Assembly: GCA_963767835.1 (NCBI GenBank)
Contig: CAVYFY010000006.1
Location: 480,547 to 544,546, forward strand
Length of the DNA: 64,000 nt
Reading direction: 5' to 3'
Source: SIAQ01 sp963767835
GTDB lineage: Bacteria > Planctomycetota > Planctomycetia > Gemmatales > Gemmataceae
Below the pieces are notes generated by a model that saw nothing but the letters and a program-made list of their open reading frames with translations, was not told where the DNA came from and ran no database searches. The translations under genes and the position numbers were made by a program. Below, piece by piece: positions 1 to 8,735 of this stretch; the stretch's first letter is position 1; each line of letters begins with the position of its first letter.

Positions 1-1
1 C

Positions 2-307
2 GCGGCCCAGGTCCGGCTGCTGCGCGAAAAACTCCCGATTGCCGGCCTGGAAATCGACAGCGTGGACGGCTTCCAGGGACGCGAAAAGGAGGCCGTGATC
101 CTGTCGCTGGTGCGCTCCAATCCGGACGGCGAAATCGGCTTCCTCGCCGATGTACGCCGCATGAACGTCGCCTTGACGCGCGCCCGCCGCAGCTTGCTGG
201 TAATCGGCGACAGTGCCACGCTGTCTTATGATCCCTTTTACGCAGCCATGCTGGCTCACTTCGAATCGCTCGGAGCGCATCACTCGGTATGGGAAGAAAC
301 CGACTGA
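2..307 (+). CDS. Superfamily I DNA/RNA helicase, C-terminal end (partial)
   Basis: Only the last ~101 codons lie in the window; the frame is open from base 2. The visible part holds the late SF1 helicase motifs: VDGFQGREKEAVILSLVRSN (motif V type) and MNVALTRARRSLLVIGD (motif VI, with the arginines of VALTRAR). This spacing is typical of the UvrD_C_2/AAA_12 module of Upf1/DNA2/IGHMBP2-like helicases, which use ATP to unwind nucleic acid. The stop is followed within 10 bp by the 3' end of the convergent protease gene. Which SF1 subfamily it belongs to cannot be decided from this end. Confidence 0.9.
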   Translation, partial: AAQVRLLREKLPIAGLEIDSVDGFQGREKEAVILSLVRSNPDGEIGFLADVRRMNVALTRARRSLLVIGDSATLSYDPFYAAMLAHFESLGAHHSVWEETD

Positions 308-316
308 CGCCTCCGA

Positions 317-3300
317 TCAAGGCCGATCGGTGGACAGCTTCAGCTTCGGTTGCGGCCGAGCTTTCCAGGCTGCCACGTCGGCTTGCAGCACCTCGATCGC
401 CTTGGTCAGTTGCGCGTCGCGGCCAAGCGGCAGCTGAGCCGGGGCGGGCCAAAGCACGTGATGCGGACGGGCGCCGTTCTTCTCCATGTCCTCGCCGTCA
501 TCAATCGTGAACCAGCCGCGCGTCGGCATGCGCAGCGTGCCCACGTCCAGCACCCCTGCGGCGCCCGTGCTGACCACGGCCCCCGCCGTTTGCACGCCGA
601 CGACCTGGCCGCGCTTCAATGTCTTGATGGCGTGGCTGAAAATCTCGGCGTTCGAGCCGGAATTCTGATTGCACAGAACGACGATCGGCTTGTGCCAGGA
701 AATGTAGACCTTGCGGTCGAGCGGATAGCCCGGCCCGCCGCCGCGCGGCACCGTGATGGCGTGATTGGGCTGGGTCAGGGCGGTGAGCAGATGATCGGTG
801 ATCGAGCCGCCCGGGTTTTCGCGGACGTCGATGACCAGGCCGTCCTTGCCCGCGCCTTCGGACACGAGTTCCTCCTCGAACTTGCGGAAGTTCGGCATCG
901 CCATTTGGCTGATGTGCAGATAGCCGAGCTTGCCGGCGGAGGCGTCAGCGACGAGCTTCTTGCTGTGCCGCAGCCATTGATCGTAGAGAAGGGTCTGGGC
1001 GGCGGTGTACGAAATCGGCCTGATCGCAACCTCACGCGGCTTGCCGTCCAGATTTTTGACGGAAAGGATGATCTCGCGATCGAGCGGGCCGTTGAGTGAC
1101 CTGGTCAATTCGATGTCCCGGTTGACTTCTTTGCCATCGATGGATTCGATGATTTCGCCGGCGAAGAGTCCGCTGCGTTTCTTGTCGGCCGGTCCACCGG
1201 GCAGCACATCCCGAATCTTGAGGCCGGGACCAGCGTAGGCTGGATCGAATCGGACGCCTAGATGCGCGGTGACATCGCGCGGCTCGACCGGGCCTTTGCC
1301 GGCGTTGAGCGTGAAGCCGAGGTGCGACCCGTTCAATTCGCCGAGCATCATCTGCACGACGGTCTGCACCGATTCCATGTCGGGAGCGTCGGCGGCCATG
1401 GGACGATACTTGCGGCGAACCCTGTCCCAATCGTTATTGCCAAACTTGGCATCGTACCAGTGATCGCGCATGAGCTGCCAGCAGGTGTCGAAGACGATGG
1501 CTTTGCGGATGGCCAAATCGACTTCCTGGCGAACCGAGAAGGTGAAGGCGCCGCCGGTCCCGGGAGACGTGGGGGCATCTGGTTTGGGGGTGACGCCGCC
1601 GCCTTTGCCGCCCTTGCCGCCTTTCTTCGGGACCGTGCTCGGCGCCGGCTCGGCGCTTGCGGGCGAAGCGGTGCCCGGTGTGCTGGTTGGAACGCCATTG
1701 ACGAGCCAGACGATCTGGTTGCCGGTCTTGAGCCAGGCGGGCCGCGTGCCGACAACAGGCGTGAGCAGCTTCGGCGTCAGGCCGTCGTTGACGTCGATGA
1801 CGTGCGTGCCGGCTTTGCCGTCGTAGGTTCCGGTGAAGGCGAGTTTTTTAGAGTCGGGGGACCAGAAGACCGTGTTGGCCATACCTTCGCCCAGTGAGAC
1901 GCGCTTGACGCGCTCATGCAGCCGCTCGAAATCAATGGTGACCTGCACCGGCTCAATGGTTTTGGCTCCATCGCCCTTGCCCATCGGCGGCGTGCGGCCT
2001 TTCATCTTGTCGAGCGCTTTCTCCAGCTTGCGATCGCGGGCGGTCTTCTCATCGTCTTCGGGCCGAAGCGCGACCAGGCAGACATTGGCTCCCGGATCGC
2101 CCGAGGCGCGGCGGCCGATGAAGGCGATCATCTTGCCGTTCGGAGACCAGACCGGATCGCTCTCGCTGTAGGGATGGCGTGACACGTTAAACGGCTGGCC
2201 GGTGCCGTCGGAGGCAATGATCCAGATGTCGCGGTTGAAATCCGCGTCAAGCTTGGAATAGACGAACCATTTGCCATCCGGCGACCAGTCGAAATCGGGC
2301 CCGCTCCAGTCGGGAAAAATGACCTGGTTTTTTCGCGTTGCCAAATCAAGGACGCACAGGTCGCCGCGGCCGCGGACGAAGGCGACCCGTTTGCCGTCGG
2401 GGCTGAGCTTGAGCATGGACGGCCGCTCGGGCAGCGTGGCCAGCTTCGTTACCTCGAATGAGTTGTTCTGCCACCAGAATTTCTTGGCGTCGCCGCGGAT
2501 GGCCTGATGAAGTTTGAAACCGCTCTGCTTCTCATTGCCGAATCGACTGACGAAGACGATGGTCTGTCCGTCCGGCGTGAAGAGCGGCTCGGAATTTTCG
2601 TCGGGCGTCATGGTGACCCGCTTCGGCTCGCGCAATTCGGTGTCCATGACCCACAGATCGCCGCCGGCGACGAAAGCCATTTCCAGGCCGTCTCGGGTGA
2701 ACGTCGCCGCGCTGGCCGTGTTCAACACGCGCGTCTCGGTGCGCTTTTCGACGCGGTCGGCACTATGCCAAAGATCGAGCTTCTTGAGTTCGCCGTTCGA
2801 CGGGCGGTAGATGTAAAGATCGAATAGATGGCGGAAAACGATCTGCGTGCCGTCGCGGCTGATCGCGGGGAAGACGACGGAATCCTCCTTGAATTTCGTC
2901 AGCACCTTGCTCGATTTCGCGGCGAATTCATAAGCGCACAGGTTCGCTCCGCGCCCGTGCTCGCCGACATAGTAAAACCCCTTGCCGTCCGGCTTCCAGA
3001 GCGGCCAACGGCAACCGAATTCCTCGTGCAGCACCTTGGTGAAGCTCTTCGCGTCCCGATCGAAGAGCCAAATCTGAGCAACGCGCGAACCCTTGTACCC
3101 CTTGCGCCACCAGCCTTCGCCTTCGCGGCTGAAGAGGAGCTTCTTGCCGTCGGGGGAGAGAACGCCGGAATCGCCGTAATCGTCGAAGAGCAGCTTTTCG
3201 GCCGAGCGATCGGCGCTGTCGATGGTGAAGAAGCGTTCGCCGCGCCGCCAGAAGTGATCGCGGGTCGCCTTGATGATGAGTGCTGAGCCATCGGGCGTGT

Positions 3301-3643
3301 ATTCCTGCAAGGCGGCGCCGGCGGTGTGGAAGGTCAGTTGCCTGGGTACGCCGCCTTCGAGCGGGATGGTGAAGACCTGTGGGCCGCCTTCGCGATCGCT
3401 CACGAAGGCGATCGTCTTGCCGTCGGGGGAAAACTTCGGCTGGCTGTCGCGTCCGGGATGGGCGGTCAGTTGCCGCGCCGCGCCGCCGGCGCTCGGGGCG
3501 AGCCAGATGTCGCCGTTCCAGTCGAATGCGAGCCATTGCCCATCCGGCGACAGCGCCGGGTTGTTCGCCAGGCGAATCGGTTCACGCCCGGCCGCAGTGG
3601 ATGCGAGAACGATGAGGAGAATGCAAGCAGCCCAGCGTTTCAT
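317..3643 (-). CDS. Tricorn protease homolog: beta-propeller, PDZ, S41 peptidase
   Basis: A protein of about 1108 residues, exported and probably a large peptide-degrading protease. The ATG at 3643 is preferred over the upstream ATG at 3712 because it starts a clear signal peptide (MKRWAACILLIVLASTAAG) and has a GAGG 8 nt upstream. Repeated LSPDGQWLAF / FSPDGKTIAF blocks (WD40/PD40-like propeller blades) fill residues ~30-620. A Gly/Lys-rich linker (GGKGGKGGG) follows, then a tricorn C1-like segment (FDTCWQLMRDHWYDAKFG), a PDZ domain and an S41 peptidase. The nucleophile is expected to be the Ser in NQNSGSNAEIFSH. Architecture and length fit the tricorn family. It converges with the helicase gene. 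The substrate is unknown. Confidence 0.93.
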   Translation of the reverse strand: MKRWAACILLIVLASTAAGREPIRLANNPALSPDGQWLAFDWNGDIWLAPSAGGAARQLTAHPGRDSQPKFSPDGKTIAFVSDREGGPQVFTIPLEGGVPRQLTFHTAGAALQEYTPDGSALIIKATRDHFWRRGERFFTIDSADRSAEKLLFDDYGDSGVLSPDGKKLLFSREGEGWWRKGYKGSRVAQIWLFDRDAKSFTKVLHEEFGCRWPLWKPDGKGFYYVGEHGRGANLCAYEFAAKSSKVLTKFKEDSVVFPAISRDGTQIVFRHLFDLYIYRPSNGELKKLDLWHSADRVEKRTETRVLNTASAATFTRDGLEMAFVAGGDLWVMDTELREPKRVTMTPDENSEPLFTPDGQTIVFVSRFGNEKQSGFKLHQAIRGDAKKFWWQNNSFEVTKLATLPERPSMLKLSPDGKRVAFVRGRGDLCVLDLATRKNQVIFPDWSGPDFDWSPDGKWFVYSKLDADFNRDIWIIASDGTGQPFNVSRHPYSESDPVWSPNGKMIAFIGRRASGDPGANVCLVALRPEDDEKTARDRKLEKALDKMKGRTPPMGKGDGAKTIEPVQVTIDFERLHERVKRVSLGEGMANTVFWSPDSKKLAFTGTYDGKAGTHVIDVNDGLTPKLLTPVVGTRPAWLKTGNQIVWLVNGVPTSTPGTASPASAEPAPSTVPKKGGKGGKGGGVTPKPDAPTSPGTGGAFTFSVRQEVDLAIRKAIVFDTCWQLMRDHWYDAKFGNNDWDRVRRKYRPMAADAPDMESVQTVVQMMLGELNGSHLGFTLNAGKGPVEPRDVTAHLGVRFDPAYAGPGLKIRDVLPGGPADKKRSGLFAGEIIESIDGKEVNRDIELTRSLNGPLDREIILSVKNLDGKPREVAIRPISYTAAQTLLYDQWLRHSKKLVADASAGKLGYLHISQMAMPNFRKFEEELVSEGAGKDGLVIDVRENPGGSITDHLLTALTQPNHAITVPRGGGPGYPLDRKVYISWHKPIVVLCNQNSGSNAEIFSHAIKTLKRGQVVGVQTAGAVVSTGAAGVLDVGTLRMPTRGWFTIDDGEDMEKNGARPHHVLWPAPAQLPLGRDAQLTKAIEVLQADVAAWKARPQPKLKLSTDRP

Positions 3644-3735
3644 GGCGGACCTCGAAGAGGAGGATTGGTGGCATTGAGATCGAGAGGATACCATAGGCGC
3701 ACGCCAAGGCAAGAAAATTGCCTTGTGCCGCCAAG

Positions 3736-3794
3736 CGGAGGGGGCGAGATTCGAACTCGCGGACGGCTTTCACCGTCTCCGGTTTTCAAGATCG
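3736..3794 (-). other. Displaced 3' half of tRNA-Ser(UGA), left attachment site
   Basis: On the minus strand this reads as the 3' half of a serine tRNA: anticodon loop CTTGAAA, 3' anticodon strand, a long variable arm with stem GACGG/CCGTC, a T-arm GCGAG/TTCGAAT/CTCGC and an acceptor strand CCCCTCC. No matching 5' half is beside it. A 15-bp block (CTCCGGTTTTCAAGA, 3777-3791) is identical to the anticodon region of the complete tRNA-Ser at 11120-11206. Joined in silico to the 5' half of that tRNA, it gives a well-paired tRNA-Ser. I read it as attL of an element that crossed over in the anticodon loop. Confidence 0.75.
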
Positions 3795-3874
3795 ACTCTG
3801 CCTGTCTTGATCCCCTCTGTGCCACATCATGCCACATTGTATCCGGCCCATGCTTGCCCAGGCCACGTAAATAA

Positions 3875-5520
3875 CCAGCAATTCCCGGAACGGTCAGAAA
3901 CGCTGGAAATTCGATGCAGCTGTTCGTAATCTAATAGAGCAGTCTATTCGCCCATCTTACCCATTCTGCGAACGGATTCGCCGATGAAACCGCACACGCC
4001 GCGTATTCACCTTTCCGCAGACAATCTTGTTCGTCAGGTCCGCTCCGACTTGCGACAGGTTCCCGATCATCGCAAGGAACCAAAGATCCCTTTAGTCGAC
4101 GTCTTGATGGGAGGCTATGCTCTTTTCGCTCTCAAATCCGCTTCCCTCTTGGCCTACGACGAGTACGCTCGCAGCAACGCCTTCAACCTGGCCTCTCTCT
4201 TCGGCATCCAAGAAACGCTCAGCGACACGCAGATGCGAGCCAATCTCGATCCCGTCGTTCCCCGGAACCTTCGTCCCGCGTTCACCAGCGTCTTTCGTCA
4301 ACTGCAACGCGGCAAAGCGCTCGAATCGTTTGTCTTTTGGCAAGGGCACTACCTCATCGCCGCCGATGGCACCACCTATCACGCTTCCGACAAGATCCAC
4401 TGCTCCTGTTGCCTCGAAAAGAAAAGCCGCAACGGCGTCATCACTTACTACCATCAGTTGCTGGGCTTGGCCTTGGTGCATCCCGACCACAAGGAAGTCA
4501 TCCCCCTGTGCCCCGAACCGATCGTCAAGCAAGACGGCAGCACCAAGAACGACGGCGAACGCAGCGCCACGCGGCGGGCGTTGAAGGATCTGCGCCGCGA
4601 ACATCCGCATTTGAAAGTCATCTTCGTCGAGGACGCCCTCAGCGCCAACGCGCCGCACGTGGAGGACCTGAAGGCCGCGAACGTGCGTTTTTTGCTAGGC
4701 GTCAAGCCAGGCAGCCATGCCTATCTGTTCGAGCACATGGCACGAGCCCACGAAGAAAACCGAACCCAAGTCCTCACCCTGGTCGACGCGGACGGCACCC
4801 TGCATCACTATCGCTGGCTCCCCAAGGTCGCCCTCAACCAATCGCATGCCGACCTCGAAGTCGCGATGCTGGAGTATTGGGAAATTCCTCCCCACGGCTC
4901 CAAGACGCCGATCCGTCATTTCAGTTGGGTCACCGACCTGTCCTTCGACGAAACCTCCGTCAGCCATCTCGTCCGCGGCGGCCGCTCGCGCTGGCGCATC
5001 GAAAACGAAACCTTCAACACCCTCAAGAACCAAGGCTACCACTTCGAGCATAATTTCGGTCACGGCGAGCAGAACCTGTCGGTGGTGCTCGCCTTCCTGA
5101 TGATGTTGGCTTTCTTGGTCGACCAAGCCCAACAATTATGCGATCCGCTGTTTCAAGCCGTGCTGAACAAACTGGGCCGCAAATGTCGACTTTGGGAACG
5201 CATGCGGCACCTGTTTCACTGCTTTCGTCTGGAATCGATCCGACATCTGTACGAAGTGTTGCTCTCCTTTCAGTTGGTCGAGGTGCCGACCGTTCCCAGC
5301 GGATAGCTGAGAGCAGCTCGAACGAATCCGAACGACTTCCAGTAAAGGACAAGGGTGTCCGATGGTCGCCGTGCGCGCCCAACAGCGTCGGCCAGCATGA
5401 ATACGCACCAACGCACGATCGCCACCTCCGCAATCCCCTCGCCGCCCCAAGCCGCAAGCTCTCCGCGCGATAAAACAGGAAAACCGGGCCGACCCAAAAA
5501 CCCTCGCCGGGAATTGCTGG
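3875..5520. mobile_element. IS4-like insertion sequence, 1646 bp, with 7-bp target duplication
   Basis: Perfect 14-bp terminal inverted repeats CCAGCAATTCCCGG lie at 3875-3888 and, inverted, at 5507-5520. They are flanked on both sides by the direct repeat TAAATAA (3868-3874 and 5521-5527), the expected target-site duplication. One transposase gene fills most of the element. The exact repeats at both ends suggest a recent insertion. The family assignment rests on the transposase and stays tentative. Confidence 0.9.
3984..5306 (+). CDS. DDE transposase, IS4-like
   Basis: A 440-residue transposase that would cut and rejoin the ends of the surrounding IS. Candidate catalytic residues are the Asp in IAADGTTYH, the Asp in IFVEDALS and the Glu in the C-terminal RWRIENETFNTLK, which follows the IS4-type pattern R-W-x-I-E-x2-F-x3-K although the usual upstream Tyr is replaced. 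A His/Cys-rich stretch (KIHCSCCLEKKS) lies near residue 140. The frame is intact and the gene sits 109 bp inside the left inverted repeat, so the element could be active. Confidence 0.88.
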   Translation: MKPHTPRIHLSADNLVRQVRSDLRQVPDHRKEPKIPLVDVLMGGYALFALKSASLLAYDEYARSNAFNLASLFGIQETLSDTQMRANLDPVVPRNLRPAFTSVFRQLQRGKALESFVFWQGHYLIAADGTTYHASDKIHCSCCLEKKSRNGVITYYHQLLGLALVHPDHKEVIPLCPEPIVKQDGSTKNDGERSATRRALKDLRREHPHLKVIFVEDALSANAPHVEDLKAANVRFLLGVKPGSHAYLFEHMARAHEENRTQVLTLVDADGTLHHYRWLPKVALNQSHADLEVAMLEYWEIPPHGSKTPIRHFSWVTDLSFDETSVSHLVRGGRSRWRIENETFNTLKNQGYHFEHNFGHGEQNLSVVLAFLMMLAFLVDQAQQLCDPLFQAVLNKLGRKCRLWERMRHLFHCFRLESIRHLYEVLLSFQLVEVPTVPSG

Positions 5521-5598
5521 TAAATAACTGACATTTCAATGTGAACAAAAGTATAGTAAGGTAATATTAGGACAGCGCACGCCAAGCCAGGCCAATGA

Positions 5599-5642
5599 CG
5601 CGCTCCCACTGGCGCACACACGCGCTCCCACTGGCGCACACA
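5599..5642. repeat. Tandem 22-bp direct repeat near the left element end
   Basis: Two adjacent copies of a 22-bp sequence containing GCTCCCACTGGCGCACAC occupy 5599-5620 and 5621-5642, just before the AlpA-like gene. A close third copy (CTCCCACTGGCGCAAAC) starts near 11041, directly after the integrase stop and before the tRNA. The placement at both element ends suggests recombinase or excisionase arm sites, but this is inference. Confidence 0.7.
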
Positions 5643-5659
5643 TTACCGGAGCTATGCTC

Positions 5660-5857
5660 ATGATTCACGACCCGCCTACGGACCTGTTGTTGACCGTGAA
5701 GGATGTCGCCGATTGCCTCTCCGTTAGCGTCCGAACCGTTTGGCGCTGGACCGCCGAACACAAGATTCCGCAGCCCATCAAGCTGGGCTACAACGTCGTC
5801 CGCTGGAAAGCCTCGGAAATCCAGCGCCTTATCGATGCGCTCCCCAAGGCGGGTTAG
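5660..5857 (+). CDS. AlpA/excisionase-like helix-turn-helix regulator
   Basis: A 65-residue DNA-binding protein of the AlpA / MerR-like excisionase type. The core LTVKDVADCLSVSVRTVWRW is the helix-turn-helix, followed by the wing-like IKLGYNVVRWKASEIQRL. Such proteins control the integrase or bend DNA for excision in tRNA-borne islands. ATG 5660 is 8 nt after GGAG; the ATG at 5654 is too close to it. The gene lies near the left end of the element with tandem repeats directly upstream, as expected for a recombination directionality factor. Confidence 0.85.
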   Translation: MIHDPPTDLLLTVKDVADCLSVSVRTVWRWTAEHKIPQPIKLGYNVVRWKASEIQRLIDALPKAG

Positions 5858-5914
5858 CTCCCATCCGCCCGCGTCGTGTGATTCAATCAAGCCTTCTTTC
5901 ATCCGAGGGAAGTC

Positions 5915-6538
5915 ATGTCTCCGAAACCCTGCCTTGCAGCTGCGCTCCAATACCTTGAGCTGGGATGGTCGGTCATCCGCACCAACCTCGACACCTTCGC
6001 CGTGCCGACGTGCTTGCTGCCGGCCGTGTCGCACTTCATGCACGACGCCTTGCCGAACGAGCCCTACGATCCCCACTTCTACGGCCAGCCCATCGTGACG
6101 ATGTACTACGACACGAAGGATTTCGACCTGCGCAAGGCCCGCAAAAAGGCCGACCGCTACATCACGCTCCGCATGCGCTGCTACCCCGGCGGCACGATGG
6201 CCATCTCCGCCAAGACCGAGGAGGAAAAATACCGGGCCGAGGCGACGAAGTTCGACATCGCCGATCTTCCCGCCCACCTGCAAGCGCGCGTAATGGAGAT
6301 CGCCGGCAACAAGCCGCTCGTCCCAGTCGTCACCGTCTACACCCGCCGCTACGCCATCGAAGACAACGAAGACCGCTTCACCCTCGACGTGGACGTGCAA
6401 ACTGACCTGGGCAAATCACTCCCCTTCAGCGTCCTCGAATTCAAGAGCAACGAATTCAAGCCGGCGCCGTCCGCCTTGCTCGCCATCGGCCTGAAGCCGA
6501 TCAAGATCAGCAAATTCCTCTGGGCGACGGAGCGCTGA
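5915..6538 (+). CDS. VTC/CYTH-like domain protein with a primase-like N-terminal stub
   Basis: 207 residues. Residues ~45-205 resemble a VTC (polyphosphate polymerase-type triphosphate tunnel) domain: a YYDTKDFDL element, basic strands (ITLRMRCYP), VYTRRY, FTLDVDVQTDL, the acidic/basic strand FSVLEFKSN and a final KISKF. These are the places where VTC proteins carry phosphate-binding basic residues and metal-binding Glu. The first ~20 residues (ALQYLELGWSVI) instead resemble the start of bifunctional primase-polymerase domains common in islands. I infer a chimera formed by recombination. Enzymatic activity is not shown; several expected N-terminal basic residues are absent. Confidence 0.55.
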   Translation: MSPKPCLAAALQYLELGWSVIRTNLDTFAVPTCLLPAVSHFMHDALPNEPYDPHFYGQPIVTMYYDTKDFDLRKARKKADRYITLRMRCYPGGTMAISAKTEEEKYRAEATKFDIADLPAHLQARVMEIAGNKPLVPVVTVYTRRYAIEDNEDRFTLDVDVQTDLGKSLPFSVLEFKSNEFKPAPSALLAIGLKPIKISKFLWATER

Positions 6539-6646
6539 CGCGAATCCATTTTCCAGTTGCCCGCAGCTTCACCGTTGTCTACCATCTACCCAGGATTCAA
6601 CGACCCCTGTCTTACCTGCAAAAAAAATGAGATGCCGAGGTGACAC

Positions 6647-7177
6647 ATGCCCCGTAGCGTTCAAACTCAAGAGCAATACGAGAGTGAGAAGAGACGGTGG
6701 GACGAATTCCAAGAGAAAAAACAGCCCGGTATTCCGTCAATGCAAGGGGCCGAACCCGAGCCACCACCAATACCGAAGCCGCCAGATGCTTATTCGGATC
6801 GGTTGGCGAAGTACATTCCCGCCGAGGTTGTTACGCTGTATCTCGCATTGATTGCTGCAGCTGCGCAAGCTGCGGGCAATCCCCCGTCGGTCGATTGGCT
6901 CAAGGACCATTTTGGGAGCAACTGGCTATCTTACCTCAATGCCGTGGCCTTCATTGCAGGCCTAATCGCCACACCGATTTATTTGCGGTTCCGGCTTAAA
7001 GTGCGCTCCCTTGTGCACATTGCCATTTGCATCGGCTCGTTTGTGATTTGGGCCGTTGCAATTCCGGATGGATTGTTCAAGGACTGGCCGCCGGTCATCC
7101 GCGGATTCTTGTTGCCGATGTATACTTTCGCCGTCGCCTTCTATATGCCAACACCTGACGCCAACGGCCGGACCTGA
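6647..7177 (+). CDS. Four-helix membrane protein of unknown function
   Basis: 176 residues. The N-terminal ~60 residues are charged and Pro-rich and probably cytoplasmic. The motif YSDRLAKYIPAEVVTLYLAL begins the first membrane segment. Three further hydrophobic segments follow (WLSYLNAVAFIAGLIATPIY, HIAICIGSFVIWAVAIP and GFLLPMYTFAVAFYM). I do not recognise a characterised family. The gene lies 12 bp upstream of the trypsin-like protease gene on the same strand inside the island, so the two are probably co-transcribed. Confidence 0.75.
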   Translation: MPRSVQTQEQYESEKRRWDEFQEKKQPGIPSMQGAEPEPPPIPKPPDAYSDRLAKYIPAEVVTLYLALIAAAAQAAGNPPSVDWLKDHFGSNWLSYLNAVAFIAGLIATPIYLRFRLKVRSLVHIAICIGSFVIWAVAIPDGLFKDWPPVIRGFLLPMYTFAVAFYMPTPDANGRT

Positions 7178-7189
7178 TAGGAGTTGCCC

Positions 7190-8249
7190 ATGAACCGGAA
7201 ATCTGCCGAAGAATTGAAACAGACCATCCTTTCCGAGCTAGGGAGGGGAGAACTCCGCAAAGGAGTGAAATTGCAATCCCTCGCGAAAGAAGCCCCGTCA
7301 GACCAGATCGCCGTGGGTTTCTTGCGCGCCTGGAAAGGCCGGATTTACTGTCGAACTTCGCGTCCAACGACCGAACGGAGCGGCGTTCGACTTGGCGGAG
7401 AGATATCGCGACCAATACAAGGGGCAAGTTCACTTTCAGGTCGTGCGAAAGGTGGAACTCCTGCCCTACCTACAATCGACGATTAGCAAGCCAGACCCCT
7501 TAGCAAAACTGCCGAAGGGGGTGAAAGATGCCCGTCGCGAGTTACGGATTGGGCTCTCAGTTAGCCGGCTCGATACCGAGGCGGGGACTATAGGAGCATT
7601 CGTTCGCGTGAAGGGTGGCAGTGAGAATCACTACCTGCTCAGCTGCAATCATGTCCTCGCAAAGATGAACAAAGGCGTAAAAGGAGACGACATTTACCAC
7701 CCAGGGAAACCGGACCAGAAACCCCTCGGGTACCGATTCCGGGTAGCAACGCTCGATGAATGCATCGACCTGACTCCCGACGACGTGAACTTACACGATG
7801 GGGCGATCGCCAAACTCAATTCCGACGTCGATCACTCTGGCACCGTTATTCCCCCCGGTTTACCCAACGCCGGCAAACAGCTGACAGCGTTCGCTGGCGA
7901 CCCAATCGATGACATCCGTGACAATCACCCCGTCCGAATGATAGGCCGCACGAGCGGCCTATCGACGGGAAAGGTCTCGGCTGTCGGCCTCGGGCCGCTG
8001 CCCGTACACGCCCCAGCACCACTAGGCAAGGTGTTGTTTAGCGAAATCATTGAAGTTGTCGGGGACGATGGTCGGCCATTTTCGTTGGCAGGCGATAGCG
8101 GCAGCTTAGTCTACCTTGCCGACACGTTTGAGGCAATTGGCCTAGTATTTGCTGGTGGGCCGGTTATACGGGATGGAGCGACGGTTGATGTCAGTTATGT
8201 TTGCTTACTCGACGGGATTTTGGATTACTTTGAGGCCAAACTCGTGTAG
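7190..8249 (+). CDS. Trypsin-like serine peptidase (frameshifted near 7335)
   Basis: Two frames together encode one protein of ~350 residues. ATG 7190 has ATAGGAG 6 nt upstream and starts MNRKSAEELKQTILSELG; after about residue 46 the reading moves by +1 into GFTVELRVQ and continues to 8249. The catalytic triad of a chymotrypsin-fold peptidase is visible: His in LLSCNHVLA, Asp in LHDGAIAKL and Ser in AGDSGSLVY. The layout resembles plant NAL1-like and bacterial stand-alone trypsin-like proteases without a signal peptide, so an intracellular protease is likely. Without the frameshift only a TTG start at 7392 remains. It sits between a 4-TM gene and a small gene, as one module. Confidence 0.75.
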
Positions 8250-8258
8250 GATGAATTT

Positions 8259-8735
8259 ATGGCAACTTCAGTCAATATCCGAGACTTGCGCGACGAATTG
8301 GACCGCCGGCTTCGCAAAGTACCAGGTGTCGGAGCGGTGGGCATCGCCTGGACTCCAACTGGCGAGCGCTGCCTGCGCGTGAACGTAGAGGCCGGTTTCG
8401 CCCAGATGGACAAGATTCCGACCACTTTCGAAGGGGTCCAGGTCACAGTACAAACGGCGGGAGACGCCGCGCCTTACAAAGGTTACCTGACCACGACGAG
8501 TGTCGCCCACTTCCTCTCCCAAATCCCCGGCGGCCATGCCACAATCGCGGCATGGCCGCCAAAGATCTCATCACCCTGGCCCGCGCTTACTTCAATCTCC
8601 CCGGCATCAGCAACGACCCGGTTGTCAGCACCCTCATCACCGCCGCCAGCGACGCCATCATCAAATACTGCCGCCGCGACTTCAACAGCAAGAGCTACGA
8701 CGAACTCTACAACGGCAATGGCGACCGCCGCTTGA
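8259..8735 (+). CDS. Small protein after the protease, 3' part probably foreign
   Basis: The first ~80 residues look like a real small protein: MATSVNIRDLRDELDRRL, then VGAVGIAWTPTGERCLRVNV and FEGVQVTVQTAGDAAPYKG. It begins 9 bp after the protease stop, so it belongs to the same transcription unit. The remaining ~70 residues run out of frame across the next, phage-derived gene and are low-complexity Ser/Ala/Thr, so they are likely not native. The natural end was probably lost at a recombination joint near 8500-8550. Function unknown; it may partner or regulate the protease. Confidence 0.5.
   Translation: MATSVNIRDLRDELDRRLRKVPGVGAVGIAWTPTGERCLRVNVEAGFAQMDKIPTTFEGVQVTVQTAGDAAPYKGYLTTTSVAHFLSQIPGGHATIAAWPPKISSPWPALTSISPASATTRLSAPSSPPPATPSSNTAAATSTARATTNSTTAMATAA

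Noticed and set aside
3736..3794. A second functional tRNA-Ser
   Set aside because: The 5' half (acceptor, D-arm and 5' anticodon strand) cannot be folded from the adjacent bases.
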